Assembly (NCBI GenBank): GCA_951799425.1
Contig: OX637392.1
Coordinates: 53,582,093-53,646,092 of the forward strand
Reading direction: 5' to 3'
DNA: 64,000 nt
Origin: Ilex aquifolium
Taxonomy: Eukaryota; Streptophyta; Magnoliopsida; Aquifoliales; Aquifoliaceae
This document shows, piece by piece, positions 22,792 through 35,129 of the stretch; the stretch's first letter is position 1, and each line of letters opens with the position of its first letter. A program made the translations under genes and the position numbers. The notes beneath the pieces are model-generated. The model ran no database searches and was not told where the DNA came from. It was given only the letters and a program-made list of their open reading frames with translations.

Positions 22792-23817
22792 TGACGAGTC
22801 CAAATTCAACTGGGCTAAGCCCGATAAAAATAAGTCGAGAAAGGCCCAAATGCCAAAGGGCCCAAGAAATAGTCCAAGTCGCCAAAGTCCATCAAGCCGG
22901 GTCAACCCATCTAAAGAGAGCGGAGAATAGGTGAAGGAACCAAGGGAGGCCAAGGGGCGCCACATGAGGGCCACCCAAGCCATATAGGCGCCGCCCACTA
23001 GGCGCCACCATGGGGCGCCGCCCAATGGTTGAGTCCTCACTCCTCCTCAACCGCTCCCTTGGTCTCTCCTCATGCCATGATGCTTCTAATCCAAGAAAGA
23101 AGACACCAGAAGGCCTACACCTAAGCCCAAGGAAAACACCAAAGGGGATGACCACCCATGGGCGCCGCCTATAAGGCGCCAACCATTGGGCGCCACCCTT
23201 GGGCGCCTACCCCTTTGGTGCTCCTCTTGCCCTGGCACTCCGGTACGCCCACTCCAACTCAAGGTCCAGCCTAAAGTCCAATCAAATCAGGACTCTCCTC
23301 CGACTAAATAGGAGCACGAGGGAGAGAATGACGGGATACGGAGATCAACTCCTACCTTAATTGTGCTTGTCAAAGAGGTTCACTCTTACCATGATTGTAC
23401 TTACCAAAATAGTGGAAGACCTCTTCCACATGGCACCGCCTCACCGCCTCACCATAGCTATATAATGTAAGCTCTCTCAAGGGTAAAGACACGCTTACAA
23501 CATCTCCTACATCTCAGATGTCTCCAAGACCTCACTACACACATTGCTCTCTCTTTTTCCTTCTCCCTCTCTCTCTCAAAGCTCTGTAACACTCCGGTGA
23601 TTGTTATTTCATCAATAAAGAACACCAGGCCACCGCTGCCATTCCCGAAAGTGGAGTAGGTCATCCGAGACAAAACCACTATAAATTTTTGTGTTGATAT
23701 GTTGTTTATTGATTTAAATTCCGTTGATTGCCATTGATTACTCGTTAATTACTCATTAATTGCATCATTATTCATACTTGACTGTTGATCTTGCCAAAAC
23801 AATTTTGTGCATCATCA
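22792..23817 (+). repeat. 5' LTR (element 2), 1026 bp
   Basis: TATA box TATATAAT at 23459-23466 and AATAAA about 150 bp downstream. GGCGCC palindromes recur in two blocks near 22960-23025 and 23160-23210. Confidence 0.93.
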
Positions 23818-23820
23818 GTT

Positions 23821-23838
23821 TGGCGCCGTCTGTGGGAA
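23821..23838 (+). promoter_or_regulatory. Primer binding site, element 2
   Basis: TGGCGCCGTCTGTGGGAA, identical to the sites in elements 1 and 3, starts three bases past the LTR. Confidence 0.8.
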
Positions 23839-23881
23839 ACGACTAAGTTTCTATTGCTCTACTTATTTGCTCATTGAATCC

Positions 23882-25350
23882 ATGGCAATCACCACGAGAT
23901 CAAAGTCTCAACAACCCGGGGACAACAACCCGGCTCACCGGGAGGAGATTCCGCCTCCCCCCGCACCTTCGGGACCTTTCTGCCACGGCAACTCCCGTCG
24001 TCGGACAGCAACAACTCTTGCAGACCATGCAGCTGTTGGTGGAACAGAACCAACAAATCATCCAACTTATGCTCACTCAAGGGGGCGTCCCCCTCACCCT
24101 GCAGGAGAAGCACCACTCCCTCTAACAGGGGAGGAGCAGCAACCCCTTCCTTCTGGGCACCAGACAACCCATCACCATGGGGTCCTCCGCCAGAACGCCC
24201 CGAGACCACAGGGCACCCCTCGCCCAGCAGTCCCTCCTCAACGCGCAGGCAGCTCGCGTTTTCCTCCTCTCTCACACGTACCTACGTAGAAGGATGAAGA
24301 CGGTGAGAGTCAATACGGTGACCATCAAAGCCAGTACCATCATCCGACTGAAAATGTCCCCAACTAGTGGGACGAGAAGATTAGAGAGGTGCAGAACCAG
24401 CTTGGTGATGCCTTCAATGCCATCAAGGCACAGACGCCTGAAGCCGTAGACTACCTGACCCTCTTAACCACCTGGACACATACAAATCCCTCATGCAACT
24501 CCACAATGTGCCTGAGGAGGTTATGTGCAGAGCCTTCCCTACCACCTTGAAGGGGTCTGCCCCCCAGTGGTTCTTCAAGATCAAGCCTTCCTCCATCCAC
24601 TCTTTTGCAGAGCTAAGCAGGTCCTTCGTCTCCCACCTCATTGGGGGACGTCGCCACCAGAAACCAGTAACCCACCTACTTACCATCAAGCAGGACAGGG
24701 ACGAGAGTTTCAGGGGCTACCTTGCCCGCTTCAACAAGGCGGTCCTCCAGGTTGAGGAGCCAGATGATAAGGTGGCCTTAGCCGCTTTTATCGCTGGACT
24801 CCGCTCCTCCAGTTTTATGTTCTCTGTACTCAAGAAGCCACCCTCCAGTATGCCCGAGCTGCTATCCAGGGCTCAAAAGTACATGAACGCGGAGGACATC
24901 ACCAAGGCCCGCCGAAAAGAGCCCTCTCGAGGAGGTGAGAAGAGAAAAGAAAGCCGTGAAGACAGGAGGGAGACCGAGAACAAGAGAAAGAAAGCTAACA
25001 GGGTGTCTGTGAAGGACCGTCTCGGTCCACTGCCCCCGAGAGACCGGTAGCCTTTCACACCACTCAACACCTCAGTGGAGCACATCTTGTTCCAAATACA
25101 GGATGACCCCGCCATCCGTTGGCCCGGGAAGATGAAATCCGACCCCAAACGCCGAAATACCAGTAAGTACTGTCGCTTCCACCGCGACCACGACCATGAT
25201 ACAGATGACTGCTTCCAGCTGAAGAAGCAAATTAAGGAGCTTATTCAACGGGGCCATTTGAGGCAGTACGTGGCTGGTCGAGGACCAGCTCCACCGCAAG
25301 AAGGGCGTGAGCATCAGCAACCCCTTGGTGAGATTCAGACCATCGCATGA
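23882..25350 (+). pseudogene. gag, element 2, frameshifted
   Basis: Starts at ATG 23882 (AITTRSKSQQP). Frameshifts follow in a proline-rich segment (a VVGQQQLLQTMQLLVEQNQQ stretch lies in another frame near 24005). The Retrotrans_gag-type core (CRAFPTTLKGSAPQWF, FVSHLIGGR) is at 24493-25050, ending in a stop (25048-25050). The zinc-knuckle-like segment (YCRFHRDHDHDTDDC) follows at about 25170-25215. TGA at 25348-25350 ends the segment where relatives have Gly. Confidence 0.82.
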
Positions 25351-25479
25351 GGGTTAGGAGGAGGAGGTGACTCCAACTCCGCCAGGAAAGCCAAATAGGA
25401 AGAGTCACACGACTCTCGCCCGAAGAAAACACCACGACATGGAGAGGAAGAGGTTATCACCTTCTCATATAAAGACCTT

Positions 25480-27755
25480 GTGGGGGTCCAGGTCCCACAT
25501 GATGACCCCTTAGTTTTGACCTTGATGGTAGCCAACTACCAGGTCAGGAGAGTCCTAGTCGACAGTGGTAGCTCAACCGACATCTTGTTCGCCTCAGCCT
25601 ACGACAGCCTTCATCTCGGCAGAGAACGACTACAGCCAGTCAGGACTCCCTTGGTTGGCTTCTCAGGAGAGAGAGTCCATCTCTTGGGATCCATCACCCT
25701 ACCTGTCATAGCAAGGACTGCACCAAGGAGCTCTACTATAATGGTAAATTTTCTAGTACTAGATTGCCCTTCTACTTATAATATAATCCTTGGACGACCT
25801 GCCCTCAACACACTAAGGGCAGTACCGTCAACCTACCACATTCTCCTCCGTTTTCCAACATCCACTGGGGTTGGAGAGATAAGAGGAGATCAGGTCTCGG
25901 CCAGAGAATGCTATGTGGCCTCTACGAGGGCTAAGAGACCACACGAGACTCTCCAAGTCGAAGTGTGCGACCCCAGGGAGGACAGTGCCATGGAAAGGGG
26001 TGAACCAGCAGAAAAGCTCCAACCCGTTGTGATCAATGATAATCTTCCAGAAAGGAAGGTCTACATAGGCTCCTCACTTTCACAGGAGCAGGCTTCCGCC
26101 TTGGTAAACTTCCTCAGACAGAACACAGACGTCTTCGCTTGGTCTCACGAATACCTGGAGGGCATCAACCCAGAGGTGGCCTCCCATCAACTTTATGTTG
26201 ACCCCAGATATAAGCCTATTCGACAGAAGCTGAGGAATGTAAGCACTGAAAGGGGCAAGCCATGGAAGCAGAGATAGACAAGTTATTAACTAATGGATCA
26301 GTAAGGGAGGTAGCCTACCCAGATTGGCTATCCAATGTGATGATGGTAACCAAAACCAATGGGAAGTGGCGCCTCTGCGTAGACTTCACGGAACTCAACA
26401 AAGCCTGTCCAAAAGACAGCTATCCACTCCCACGCATCGACCTCCTTATTGATGTCACTGCTGGACATGAACTCTTGAGTTTCCTGGATGCCTACTCCGG
26501 TTACAATCAGATCAGCATGTTCCCCCTGGATCAGGAGAAGACCTCTTTCATTACTCCAAAAGGCACTTACTGTTATAGGGTGATGCCTTTCGGACTCAAG
26601 AACGCCGGTGCCACATACCAGCACCTCGTCAACAAGATGTTCGAGGCTTAGATTGGGAAGACTATGGAGGTCTATGTAGATGACATGTTGGTGAAGAGTG
26701 CAGTTGCGGATAATCATGTATCACACCTGCATGAGACCTTTGATGTGTTGAGAGCCTACAAGATGAAGTTGAACCCTGAAAAGTGCACATTCGGCGTCGG
26801 CTCAGGAAAATTTCTAGGCTTTATGGTCCACAAGAGGGGCATAGAAGCCAACCCCAACAAGATCAGAGCCATCATGGAGATGAAGTCCCCGGCCTCGACA
26901 AATGAGGTCCAACGCCTCAACGGAAGGGTAACAGCCCTCAACAGGTTTGTCTCTAAGTCAGCCGATAAATGCCTACCTTTCTTTAAAATCCTACGCAGGT
27001 CATTCCAATGGGGACCAGAGGCTGAGAAAGCATTTCAGAAGCTTAAAGCCTACCTTGCCGCACCACCTCTACTCTCTCATGCACTACCAGGAGAGAAACT
27101 GTACCTCTACCTCTCCTCTTCACCGTCTGCCGTAAGCTCCGTCCTCATCAGAGAGGATGAGGGCACCCAGAAGTCCGTCTACTATGTGAGTAGAGCCTAC
27201 CGAGGGGCAGAGGGAAGGTACACGGAGTTAAAAAAATTGGCCCTTGCCCTCGTCACTGCAGCCAGACGCTTGCGCCCCTACTTTCAGGGCCACACCATCG
27301 TGGTAGTCACGAATCAACCACTTAAAAGAATTTTGGGGAAGCTTGACGTCTCTGGTAGGTTGCTCAAATTGGCGGTGGAGTTGAGTGAATTTGACATACA
27401 GTACCAGCCTAGGGTTGCCATCAAAGGCCAAGCCCTTGCAGATTTCGTGGCGGAGTCCACGCCCTTACAAGAGTCCCAAGAAGAGGTATCAGGCGCCCAT
27501 GCGCCCACCTACTCAGTGCACACTGACTCCACCCACCAGGAGTCTAGTCCAGATGTTGCCCAAGGGAAGAACCACTACCCAGAGAAGGAAGAGGAGTCAG
27601 CTACGCTGACTGGGCAACCTTGGGTGCCGCCCACCTTGCCAGAGTGCCACCCACTAGGCCTTGGGCGCCGCCCAGCCTCCCCAGGGCTCCATCCTCTCAG
27701 CCCTCATCACATTCTCCTCCATCACCCCCTACACCATCCTGGAAGCTTTACGTAG
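25480..27755 (+). pseudogene. Protease, reverse transcriptase and RNase H, element 2, frameshifted
   Basis: The protease has the canonical VDSGSSTDI. A frameshift near 26255 separates it from RT (FTELNKACPKD, GYNQISM). A stop at 26649-26651 lies just before the YVDD active site at about 26673-26684. The RT-linked RNase H ends near ADFVAES (about 27450). A low-complexity Pro/Gln linker with GGCGCC motifs precedes a frameshift into the second RNase H near 27730. Confidence 0.87.
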
Positions 27756-29449
27756 ATGGGTCTTCCACTAGCGAAGGGGGTGGAGCTGGACTAGTACTGA
27801 TCAGCCCACATGGCACACCCTTGAAGTATGCTGTCTCCTTACACTTCGCCACATCAAATAACCAAGCAGAATATGAGGCTCTCATATCAGGCCTAAGGTT
27901 AGCCTTGGAGATGGAAGCACTTAATCTCATGGCCTATAGTGACTCTCAGCTCATAGTCAACCAGGTAAGGGAAGATTTTGAAGCCAAGGAAGAAATGATG
28001 CAAGAGTACCTCTCGGTGGTCCAAGTCCTGCTCACGAAGTTTGCCTGTTTCGACATCTACCATGTGCCCCGAGAAAAGAATGCTATGGCAGACGCCCTTG
28101 CAAAGTTTGCCTCTGCCAATATATTCATGGGTCCAGCACTAACAGGTCACCAGTTCGAGCCCAGTACCACCAAACCAGAGGAGGAGGTCCACTGTGCATC
28201 CTCAGAATCCAACTGGATGACTCCTATCCGAGCTTACTTGCAGGAGGGCACTAGTCCAGACGACCCAGTGGAGGCCAGAAAGGTAAGGATGAGAGCATCC
28301 ATGTATGTCATCCTACATAACACCCTTTACAAGAAGAGTCACTCTCTCCCTCTACTCCGCTGCCTCACCCCCGAAGAAGCCAACTATGTCATGAGGGAGA
28401 TCCATGAAGGGGTATGTGGAAACCATTCAGGAGGGCATGCATTGGCCCATAAAGCAGTTAGGCAGGGATACTATTGGCCTACTATGATCCGAGATGCCAA
28501 AGACTTCGTCAAGAGATGCGATAAGTGTCAGCGTTTTGCGACGGTACCTAGACAACCATCCGAAGAGTTCACCACCATTAAGAGCCCATGGCCCTTCTCC
28601 ATGTGGGAGATTGACATCCTAGGTCCCCTACCTATGAGTCGAGGCCAGTGCAAGTTTGTAGTCATAGCCATCGACTACTTCATCAAGTGGGCAGAAGCAG
28701 AAGCCTTAGCCAAAATCACAGATCAAAAGATAAAGGATTTCATATGAAGGAATCTAGTCTGCAGGTTTGGAATACCACATGCCATTGTGAGTGACAACGC
28801 CAAGCAATTTGACAACAAACTCCTCAACGGTTTCTGTGCAGACCTCCAAATCAAGCAGCCCCACTCTAGCCCCATCCATCCCCAGGCAAATGGCCAAGCA
28901 GAGGTCACTGTCAGAACCATACTTCGCAACTTGAAAGCCAGATTGGAGACTACCAAGGGGAGATGGGTAGACGAACTCCCAGGAGTACTATGGGCATATC
29001 GGACCACACCAAGGAGTCCAACGGGTGAAACTCTTTTTTCTCTAGCATATGGAACAGAGGCAGTGATACCCATTGAAATCGGGGTACACTCCCTCAGGGT
29101 CCAACATCATGACCCTACCAGTAATGAAGAAGGCCTCCGCATCAACCTCGACTTGGTAGAGGAGGAAATGGAGATAGCCATGCTCCGGAATGCAGAGTAC
29201 AAGTGTCGCATGACCAAGTATCACAACTCGAGGGTGAAGCCTCGATCTTTCTTACCCGGGGACCTGGTCTTAAAAAAGGTCATCCTGTCTACCAAAGACT
29301 CCCGGGAAGGAAAACTGGGACCAAACTGGGAAGGTCCCTACACCGTCATAGAGATAGTAAGGCCAGGAACTTACAGAATCCAAAACCCCGAAGGAAAGAT
29401 CCTAGCCCATCCATGGAATGCGGAGCACTTAAAGAAATACTACCAGTAG
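27740..29449 (+). pseudogene. Second RNase H and integrase, element 2
   Basis: Archaeal-type RNase H (VDGSSTSEGGGAG, NNQAEYEAL, SDSQLIV), then the integrase HHCC finger (HEGVCGNH ... CDKCQRF), core (EIDILGPLP, then SDNAKQFD, then QANGQAEV) and C-terminal GPYTVIEIVRPGTY. TGA at 28745-28747 replaces the Trp seen in element 3. Otherwise one frame from 27740 to the stop at 29449. The catalytic residues are all present, unlike element 1. Confidence 0.88.
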
Positions 29450-29660
29450 CTAGGGCCAGTGAGTCATGAGTCGAGGGCCATTACTTGTACTATTTACCTT
29501 TTAGTCGTTTTGCTATTTTCTACTTTCTTAAGTATTTACTTGGAATTGTGAAATAAAATTTCAAAGTACTTTCTCAAAAAGTTGTGTTTCATTAAGACCC
29601 ATGAGCTTTTTACAAAAAGAAGACATAGTCTGTCAACAAAAAAGTACAAAGGCATCACTC
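29450..29660. other. Sense/antisense convergence spacer, element 2
   Basis: About 210 bp between pol and the antisense gene. Unlike elements 1 and 3, it has no hairpin array. Confidence 0.5.
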
Positions 29661-32135
29661 CTAATGACCCCCACTGTTCCCACTCACATAATCTCCACTA
29701 TCATCATCATCAACGGTGTCGGAGGCCTCATCAGTCCGAAAGGTAGTAAAGTCATTGTAAGGGTATGTTGCTGTGACCTTCCTCCTGAGCTCCTCGTATT
29801 TGTCAACGAAGGCAACAGCCCTGCCCCTCTCAGCAACGTCCCGCAGCCTCTCCATCTCCGCAGAATGAGCCTCTGCCTGGGTAGCTCTCTCAAGTGCTGC
29901 CCAGAGATCGGCCTCAAGCTGGGCAGTCCTCTCGTGCGCTCGCCTCAGCTCCTCGGCGGCATCCTCTCGTGTTTGTCGCTCGAGCCTCAACTGCTTCTCG
30001 GCATCCTCTCGTGCCTGCCGTGGAAGCTCCGCAGCATCCTCTCGTGCCTGCTGCTCAAGTCTAGCTGCTCCTCGGCAGCCTCACGCGCCTGCCTCTCCCT
30101 CGCCTGGCCGTCGACTGCCTCCCCGATCTTCAGAGTGTTGTTGAACAGGCAGGGTAAGGCTGCAGCCACCTATACACATCCAAAGATGAAATATAAGAAG
30201 ATTCAAGAACAAAGCCAATATATTACAGAAAAGCCACATGCAAAATAAGGAGTGCATAACTTACCAATGCAAGGCCCTCCATAGCAGCATTAACTACGCC
30301 CTCGGGACCTCGAGAAGCAACCTCTTGAATCTCAACGCCAGTCACATAATTGAGAAGTCTCCCCTTTGCCAATCTCACGTCCTGCAGCATAGAAGCACCC
30401 GAAGTGGGAAAACTTGGACGGTCGTCTGTACCGGCAGGAGACGGCATCAGACCCTCAACCCCCGTAGTAGTATGAGAACGATCTCTCAAGGGGAGAGGAG
30501 ACATCAACCAAGGAAGGAGGAGGAGCATCACTGGGATCAGCCTCAGGGATGGACTCTGGTCGTGAAGAGCTGGGGGCACTGGTCTTAGCCCTCTTGGGAG
30601 GGTGAGCAGGAGAAGGCATCACCCTGGAATCAAAAACTCCCCCCACCAGTGACCTATCAATAAGAAGGCCTGCAGAACCAAGGCAAGTCAAGAATCATAT
30701 CATGCTGTGTTTTCGAAGGGACAACGAAAAGAGTCAAGTACCTTTTCTCCTCGGCCTTGTGAGAATCGTAGGAATACCGGACGCTAACATAATCTCGGAA
30801 AACCTTTTGGTCGGATTATTACGAACCATGTCGAGCAGCCTCTCCTGAATCGGAGTCAGAATCGGTGGATTTGCAGAGAGACGTTAGCACCATAAGGATA
30901 GATAGGCAATAATCAAGGTAGAAGTAGAAGGTGAAATATTTACCTTTTGTGATCCGGGGGACTGTATCCCATCGTGTGGGCACCATGTCGCGGTCGGACT
31001 TAGAAGCCCATTCTCCCCCGACAAAGAAAAACCTACTTTTCCAATTGTGAAGGTGGGACGTAAGCCCGTCGATAATCCTGCCAGATCTGGAGGCAAAACG
31101 ATACCACCCCTAATAAGGAGTGGGGTTCTCTCGAAGCACGTGAGTAGCCAGGAATTCCTCAAACGGTGGGGGGACAGTAGCAGGGTGAACCAGTCGCCAT
31201 ATCACAAAGAATGCCATAATCACCCTCCAACCATTGGGAGCCAACCTCCCTAGAGTAAGGGACAAGTGCCCCAGAACCCGACATATGGGCCTGGGGATCG
31301 GAAATCGCAAGCCAGCCACCCTCGTAAACGACAATCTCACATAAAGAGTCACAGCATGTAGACTCATCGGCCTCGAGACGACGACACATCACAGAGGGGG
31401 GAATACGGTACCAGGCAACCATATCGGAGATGTCCTCATCATATTTAAAAGAGCTAGGTATAGAGGCTACCTGAGAAACATTGTCCCCTTCTGCATTTGG
31501 ACCTTCGTCAAGGTCTCCGGTGGGTTCCCCCTCATCTGAAAGGGCACCCCAGAAGCAGGCTCAGGCCATTGACAAGAAAAATTTATCATGTTGGCAGAAG
31601 AATAAAAAGAACATTAGAGCATACCTCGGGAGCCAGGCCTACCCAAGTCAGCGATTGATCGTTTTCTGGACTCGCGAAGGGGAAGCTGCACCATGCTTGG
31701 GGTGTCACTCGAAGACCCCTGAGCGCCCCGCACCACCTAAAGAGCCCAGGGCGCCGTCTAGACCATGGGTACTGCCCTCAATTGAAGATCTACTCCATTG
31801 CCAACCTATGCCTTGAGCCTCTGTTGATATACTGAAGGGATTGACTGGAGCCTTATTGCTTGAACCGAACCTTGGACTGATAATTCCAAAGGGCTTCTCT
31901 CCACCTGTGGACATCCCACAATATTACGACTGACAACGGGGCGACTGAGGCCAACACCCGCAGGAGGGCAGGACCCCTGGGCGCCGCCTGGGCAGGACCC
32001 ATGGGCGCCGCCTACGGCAAGCCTTTGGGCGCTGACCATGGCAGCCCCATGGGCGCCGACCATGGCAACCCCTTGGGTGCCTCCCTCTCTTCCATGCTCC
32101 TCTCTTCCACCATCCTTTGAGCTCCTAGTCTTCAT
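29661..32135 (-). pseudogene. Antisense gene, element 2: Transposase_28-like, coiled coil, broken
   Basis: A likely first exon starts at ATG 32135 (KTRSSKDGGREE), with a TATTTAAA box about 90 bp upstream (near 32221-32229). The domain part lies at about 31500-30945: SFKYDEDISDMVAWYRIPPS, then after a frameshift LRFPIPRPICRVLGHLSLTL and APNGWRVIMAFFVIWRL, a stop at 31110-31112, then NWKSRFFFVGG and a GTAAAT donor. The 3' end (30110-29661) encodes Glu/Arg/Ala-rich coiled-coil repeats and an acidic tail. The layout matches antisense gene 1 of elements 1 and 3, in decayed form. Exon borders are uncertain. Confidence 0.6.
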
Positions 32136-32513
32136 TTGTTTGCTTTGGGTGAATAAGGAGAAGGCTAAAGAAAAATATGGTGAGGAGCTATGAAGTGTGG
32201 ATGAACAGTAAACTCAAGGCTTTAAATAGAGAAGACAAAGCTTCTTGGGGAAGCTTGGTAAAACTTGTCAAAAAAGTTTGGTGGTTTTGAAGAATACCCA
32301 GAGGAAAGGCCTTCAGAAATGAGGAACTACGAGGAGGAAGATGAAACAGTGGCCTCGACTCGTACACAAAAAACAAAAAAAAATTTATTATTATTTCCCG
32401 GTAAACTCAGCGAGCGACCCGATGAAGGGGTGCCGTGAAGAGCAAGGAAAAATCATGACGTAGCCGAGACACATGCCCTCGACCTCTTTCCTTTCGAGAA
32501 AATCAGAGCTTGG
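32136..32513. other. Non-coding segment upstream of the antisense gene, element 2
   Basis: Holds the TATTTAAA box (minus strand, near 32221) and A-rich DNA. No frame is supported. Confidence 0.4.
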
Positions 32514-32528
32514 AGCATGGGGGGCAAA
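32514..32528 (+). promoter_or_regulatory. Polypurine tract, element 2
   Basis: GAGCATGGGGGGCAA directly before the 3' LTR. Confidence 0.7.
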
Positions 32529-33533
32529 TGACGAGTCCAAATTCAACTGGGCTAAGCCCGATAAAAATAAGTCGAGAAAGGCCCAAATGCCAAAGGGCCC
32601 AAGAAATAGTCCAAGTCGCCAAAGCCCATCAAGCCGGGTCAACCCATCTAAAGAGAGCGGAGAATAGGTGAAGGAACCAAGGGAGGCCAAGGGGCGCCAC
32701 ATGAGGGCCACCCAAGCCATATGGGCGCCGCCCACTAGGCGCCACCATGGGGCACCGCCCAATGGTTGAGTCCCCACTCCTCCTCAACCTCTCCCTTGTT
32801 CTCTCCTCATGCCATGATGCTTCAAGTCCAAGAAGGAAGACACCAGAAGGCCTACACCTAAGCCCAAGGAAAACACCAAAGGGGATGACCACCCATGGGC
32901 GCCGCCCATAGGGCGCCAGCCATTGGGCACCTACCCCTTTGGTGCTCCTCTTGCCTTGGCACTCCAGTACGCCCACTCCAACTCAAGGTCCAACCTAAAG
33001 TCCAATCCAACCAGGACTCTCCTCCGACTAAATAGGAGCACGAGGGAGAGAATGTCGGGATATGAAGATCAACTCCTACCTTAATTGTGCTTGCCAAAGA
33101 GGTCCACTCTTACCATGATTGTACTTACCAAAATAGTGGAAGACCTCTTCCACACGACACCGCCTCACCATAGCTATATAATGTAAGCCCTCTCAAGGGT
33201 AAAGACACGCTTACAACATCTCCTACATCTCAGACGTCTCCAAGACCTCACTACACACATTGCTCTCTCTTTTTCCTTCTCCCTCTCTCTCTCAAAGCTC
33301 TGTAACACTCCGGTGATTGTTATTTCATCAATAAAGAACACTAGGCCACCGCTACCATTCCCGAAAGTGGAGTAGGTCATCCGAGACCGAACCACTATAA
33401 ATCTTTGTGTTGATCTGTTGTTTATTGCTTTAAATTCCGTTGATTGCCATTGATTACTCGTTAATTACTCATTAATTGCATCATTATTCATACTTAACTG
33501 TTGATCTTGCCAAAGCAATTTTGTGCATCATCA
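32529..33533 (+). repeat. 3' LTR (element 2), 1005 bp
   Basis: Partner of 22792-23817. TATA box TATATAAT at 33175-33182. It has fewer GGCGCC motifs than the 5' copy: substitutions and a deletion removed some. Confidence 0.93.
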
Positions 33534-33777
33534 GGCGCAATTGCTAGATCCTATAATTTGAATACGTGTCTATTATCGAGCCCCAACTACATTGAAATGG
33601 GTGAGGTTGAATCATACATATCATTTTTTTTTATTTGTTCCTTTGGTGAAAAGGGCAATTACAAAAAAGTAAATAAATAAAGGAATGACATTGTTTATGT
33701 AAAAGCTAAACTTGCAATTATTTTCTATTTTCTATCATACGTGAAGGTATATTTGTATTTGGAGTTTCTATTCTCTT
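33534..33777. other. AT-rich spacer
   Basis: Starts with the GGCGC target duplication. Nothing else is recognisable. Confidence 0.35.
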
Positions 33778-34033
33778 TTTTATTATTGTGACAATGACAA
33801 TACTATTCAAATTGCTCACAAAGATCTCTTTCATGAGCGTACAAAACACATCGAGATCGATTGTCATTTTGTGCGTCATCACCTATAGGACAATACCCTT
33901 CATCTTTTTTCGGTTGCTTCAGCTAATCAGTTGGTTGATATCTTCACGAAGGCTCATTGACCTGGTCGCCACCATGATTTAGTTTGCAAACTTCAGTTGA
34001 CATTTTAAATCTCTCCTTCAGTTTGAGGGGGGA
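33778..34033 (+). pseudogene. Ty1/Copia RNase H C-terminus and polypurine tract
   Basis: The plus frame encodes [18 protein letters not shown] and then SANQLVDIFTKAH, the hallmark 3' end of Copia pol, with two in-frame stops. A polypurine tract TTTGAGGGGGGA follows at 34022-34033. Everything upstream of this is missing. Confidence 0.85.
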
Positions 34034-34230
34034 TGTTACTGTTTATATGTTTACCTTTGTCTGACATCGGTTAGACCAGAATATTTTACTATTCTCTTGT
34101 ACCATAAATACACTTCCTTATGTATATGAAAAAATACACTAAAACAATACACAGTTGATATTCACTTTCTCTTTTCTTCTTTCACAAGAGTCACCACAAA
34201 CCCCGTAGCACATCAATCAATATCCATCAG
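34034..34230 (+). repeat. Copia 3' LTR (right border approximate)
   Basis: Begins TGTTACTGTTTATATG right after the polypurine tract. CATAAATAC near 34104 may be its TATA box. The likely end is a CA near 34230; no second LTR is in the window to fix it. Confidence 0.55.
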
Positions 34231-34404
34231 ACTTTGTTAAAAGGAAATCTAGAAAAAGGATCCAAATGTGATACCGAGAAGAATCTTCTATTTTGGTCCA
34301 ATACAAACATGACACATATGAATTTTTTTATTTGTTTATTTAATTTACTGTTCTTTTTTGTGTTTTCGATCTAGGTTGCAAGCAAATTAAGACGAAATTT
34401 ATAG

Positions 34405-34617
34405 TTAAGACTAGGTGTAGCTTAAAGGAATAGAGCACGTGGCTACGAACCACGGTGTCGGGGGGTTTGAATCCTTCCTCACCCACAACCTGCCCAAAAG
34501 GGAAGGGGACCTTTCCTTCTGGGGTGTAGGAAAATCATGATCGGGATAATTAGGATCATAGCGGACCAAAAGTTATGGAACGTGGATATGGGTCTTTTGT
34601 CGAAAGGGAATGACGTT
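34405..34617 (+). other. Nuclear plastid DNA insertion (trnR-ACG and flank)
   Basis: The tRNA-like segment is followed by CCCAAAAGGGAAGGGGACC and AAAATCATGATCGGGATA, which I recognise as the plastid sequence downstream of trnR-ACG in the inverted repeat. Recognition is from memory and should be confirmed by alignment. Confidence 0.65.
34411..34484 (+). pseudogene. Plastid-derived tRNA-Arg(ACG) pseudogene
   Basis: Anticodon arm GTGGCTACGAACCAC (anticodon ACG at 34445-34447) and T arm GGGGGGTTTGAATCC are preserved. The 5' acceptor strand CTAGGTG no longer pairs well with the 3' strand CTCACCC, and the D arm is altered. Not expected to be functional. Confidence 0.75.
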
Positions 34618-35129
34618 TGACGAGTCTAGAATCAGATCAGGCCTAGACCCAGTTCATGGGCTGAGCCCAAACTATCAAAAAGCAGATCAAACTCAGTTCA
34701 TGGCCTCAGCTCAGTCTAAAGTTCAAGAAACCCAAGAAAATCAATGCACGTGGAGAGCAATCATCGGGATATCCACTGCTCGAAGATCACGGCTATCCTT
34801 AATTGTACTTATCTTTAATTATAGTTTTCCTCCCCGAGAGACTAGTAGCTTAACTTTCACGCCACCGTCTCAACTAGGACTTTGTGCATATAAATTATAA
34901 ACCCCCTACACATGGGGCCAGATCTCTCACACATCTCACTTTGAACGTACTTTTGCACTCTCTCTCTCTCATTGATAAAGTTCTTCGGCTACCGTTATCG
35001 CCTTCAGTGATTAGGTCACCTAGGCCCAACTACCAGATCTTTGTTTTTTACTATTAATTACTTCATTAATTGTTTTACAACACACTCGACTGATTTAATT
35101 GTGCATAAGTCTACTTTTGTGCATCATCA
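34618..35129 (+). repeat. Solo LTR related to element 2 family, 512 bp
   Basis: Starts TGACGAGTC and ends TTTTGTGCATCATCA, the same termini as the element 2 LTR. Near-matching 5-bp flanks (ACGTT at 34613-34617, ACCTT at 35130-35134) suggest a target duplication with one change. No internal sequence, so it is probably the product of LTR-LTR recombination. Confidence 0.75.

Larger units (their letters stand above)
22792..33533 (+). mobile_element. Tat-lineage Ty3/Gypsy LTR retrotransposon (element 2), complete ends
   Basis: LTRs at 22792-23817 and 32529-33533, both TGACGAGTCC...TGCATCATCA. A perfect 5-bp target duplication GGCGC flanks it (22787-22791 and 33534-33538). It has a primer binding site, gag, PR-RT-RNase H-second RNase H-integrase and a minus-strand gene downstream of pol. 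It belongs to a different family from elements 1 and 3. Sense frames carry multiple stops and frameshifts, so it is non-autonomous. Indels, including one in the GGCGCC-rich part, make the two LTRs 21 bp different in length. Confidence 0.95.

Noticed and set aside
34411-34484. Functional nuclear tRNA-Arg(ACG)
   Set aside because: The acceptor stem no longer pairs and flanking sequence is plastid-like, so it is a plastid-derived pseudogene.
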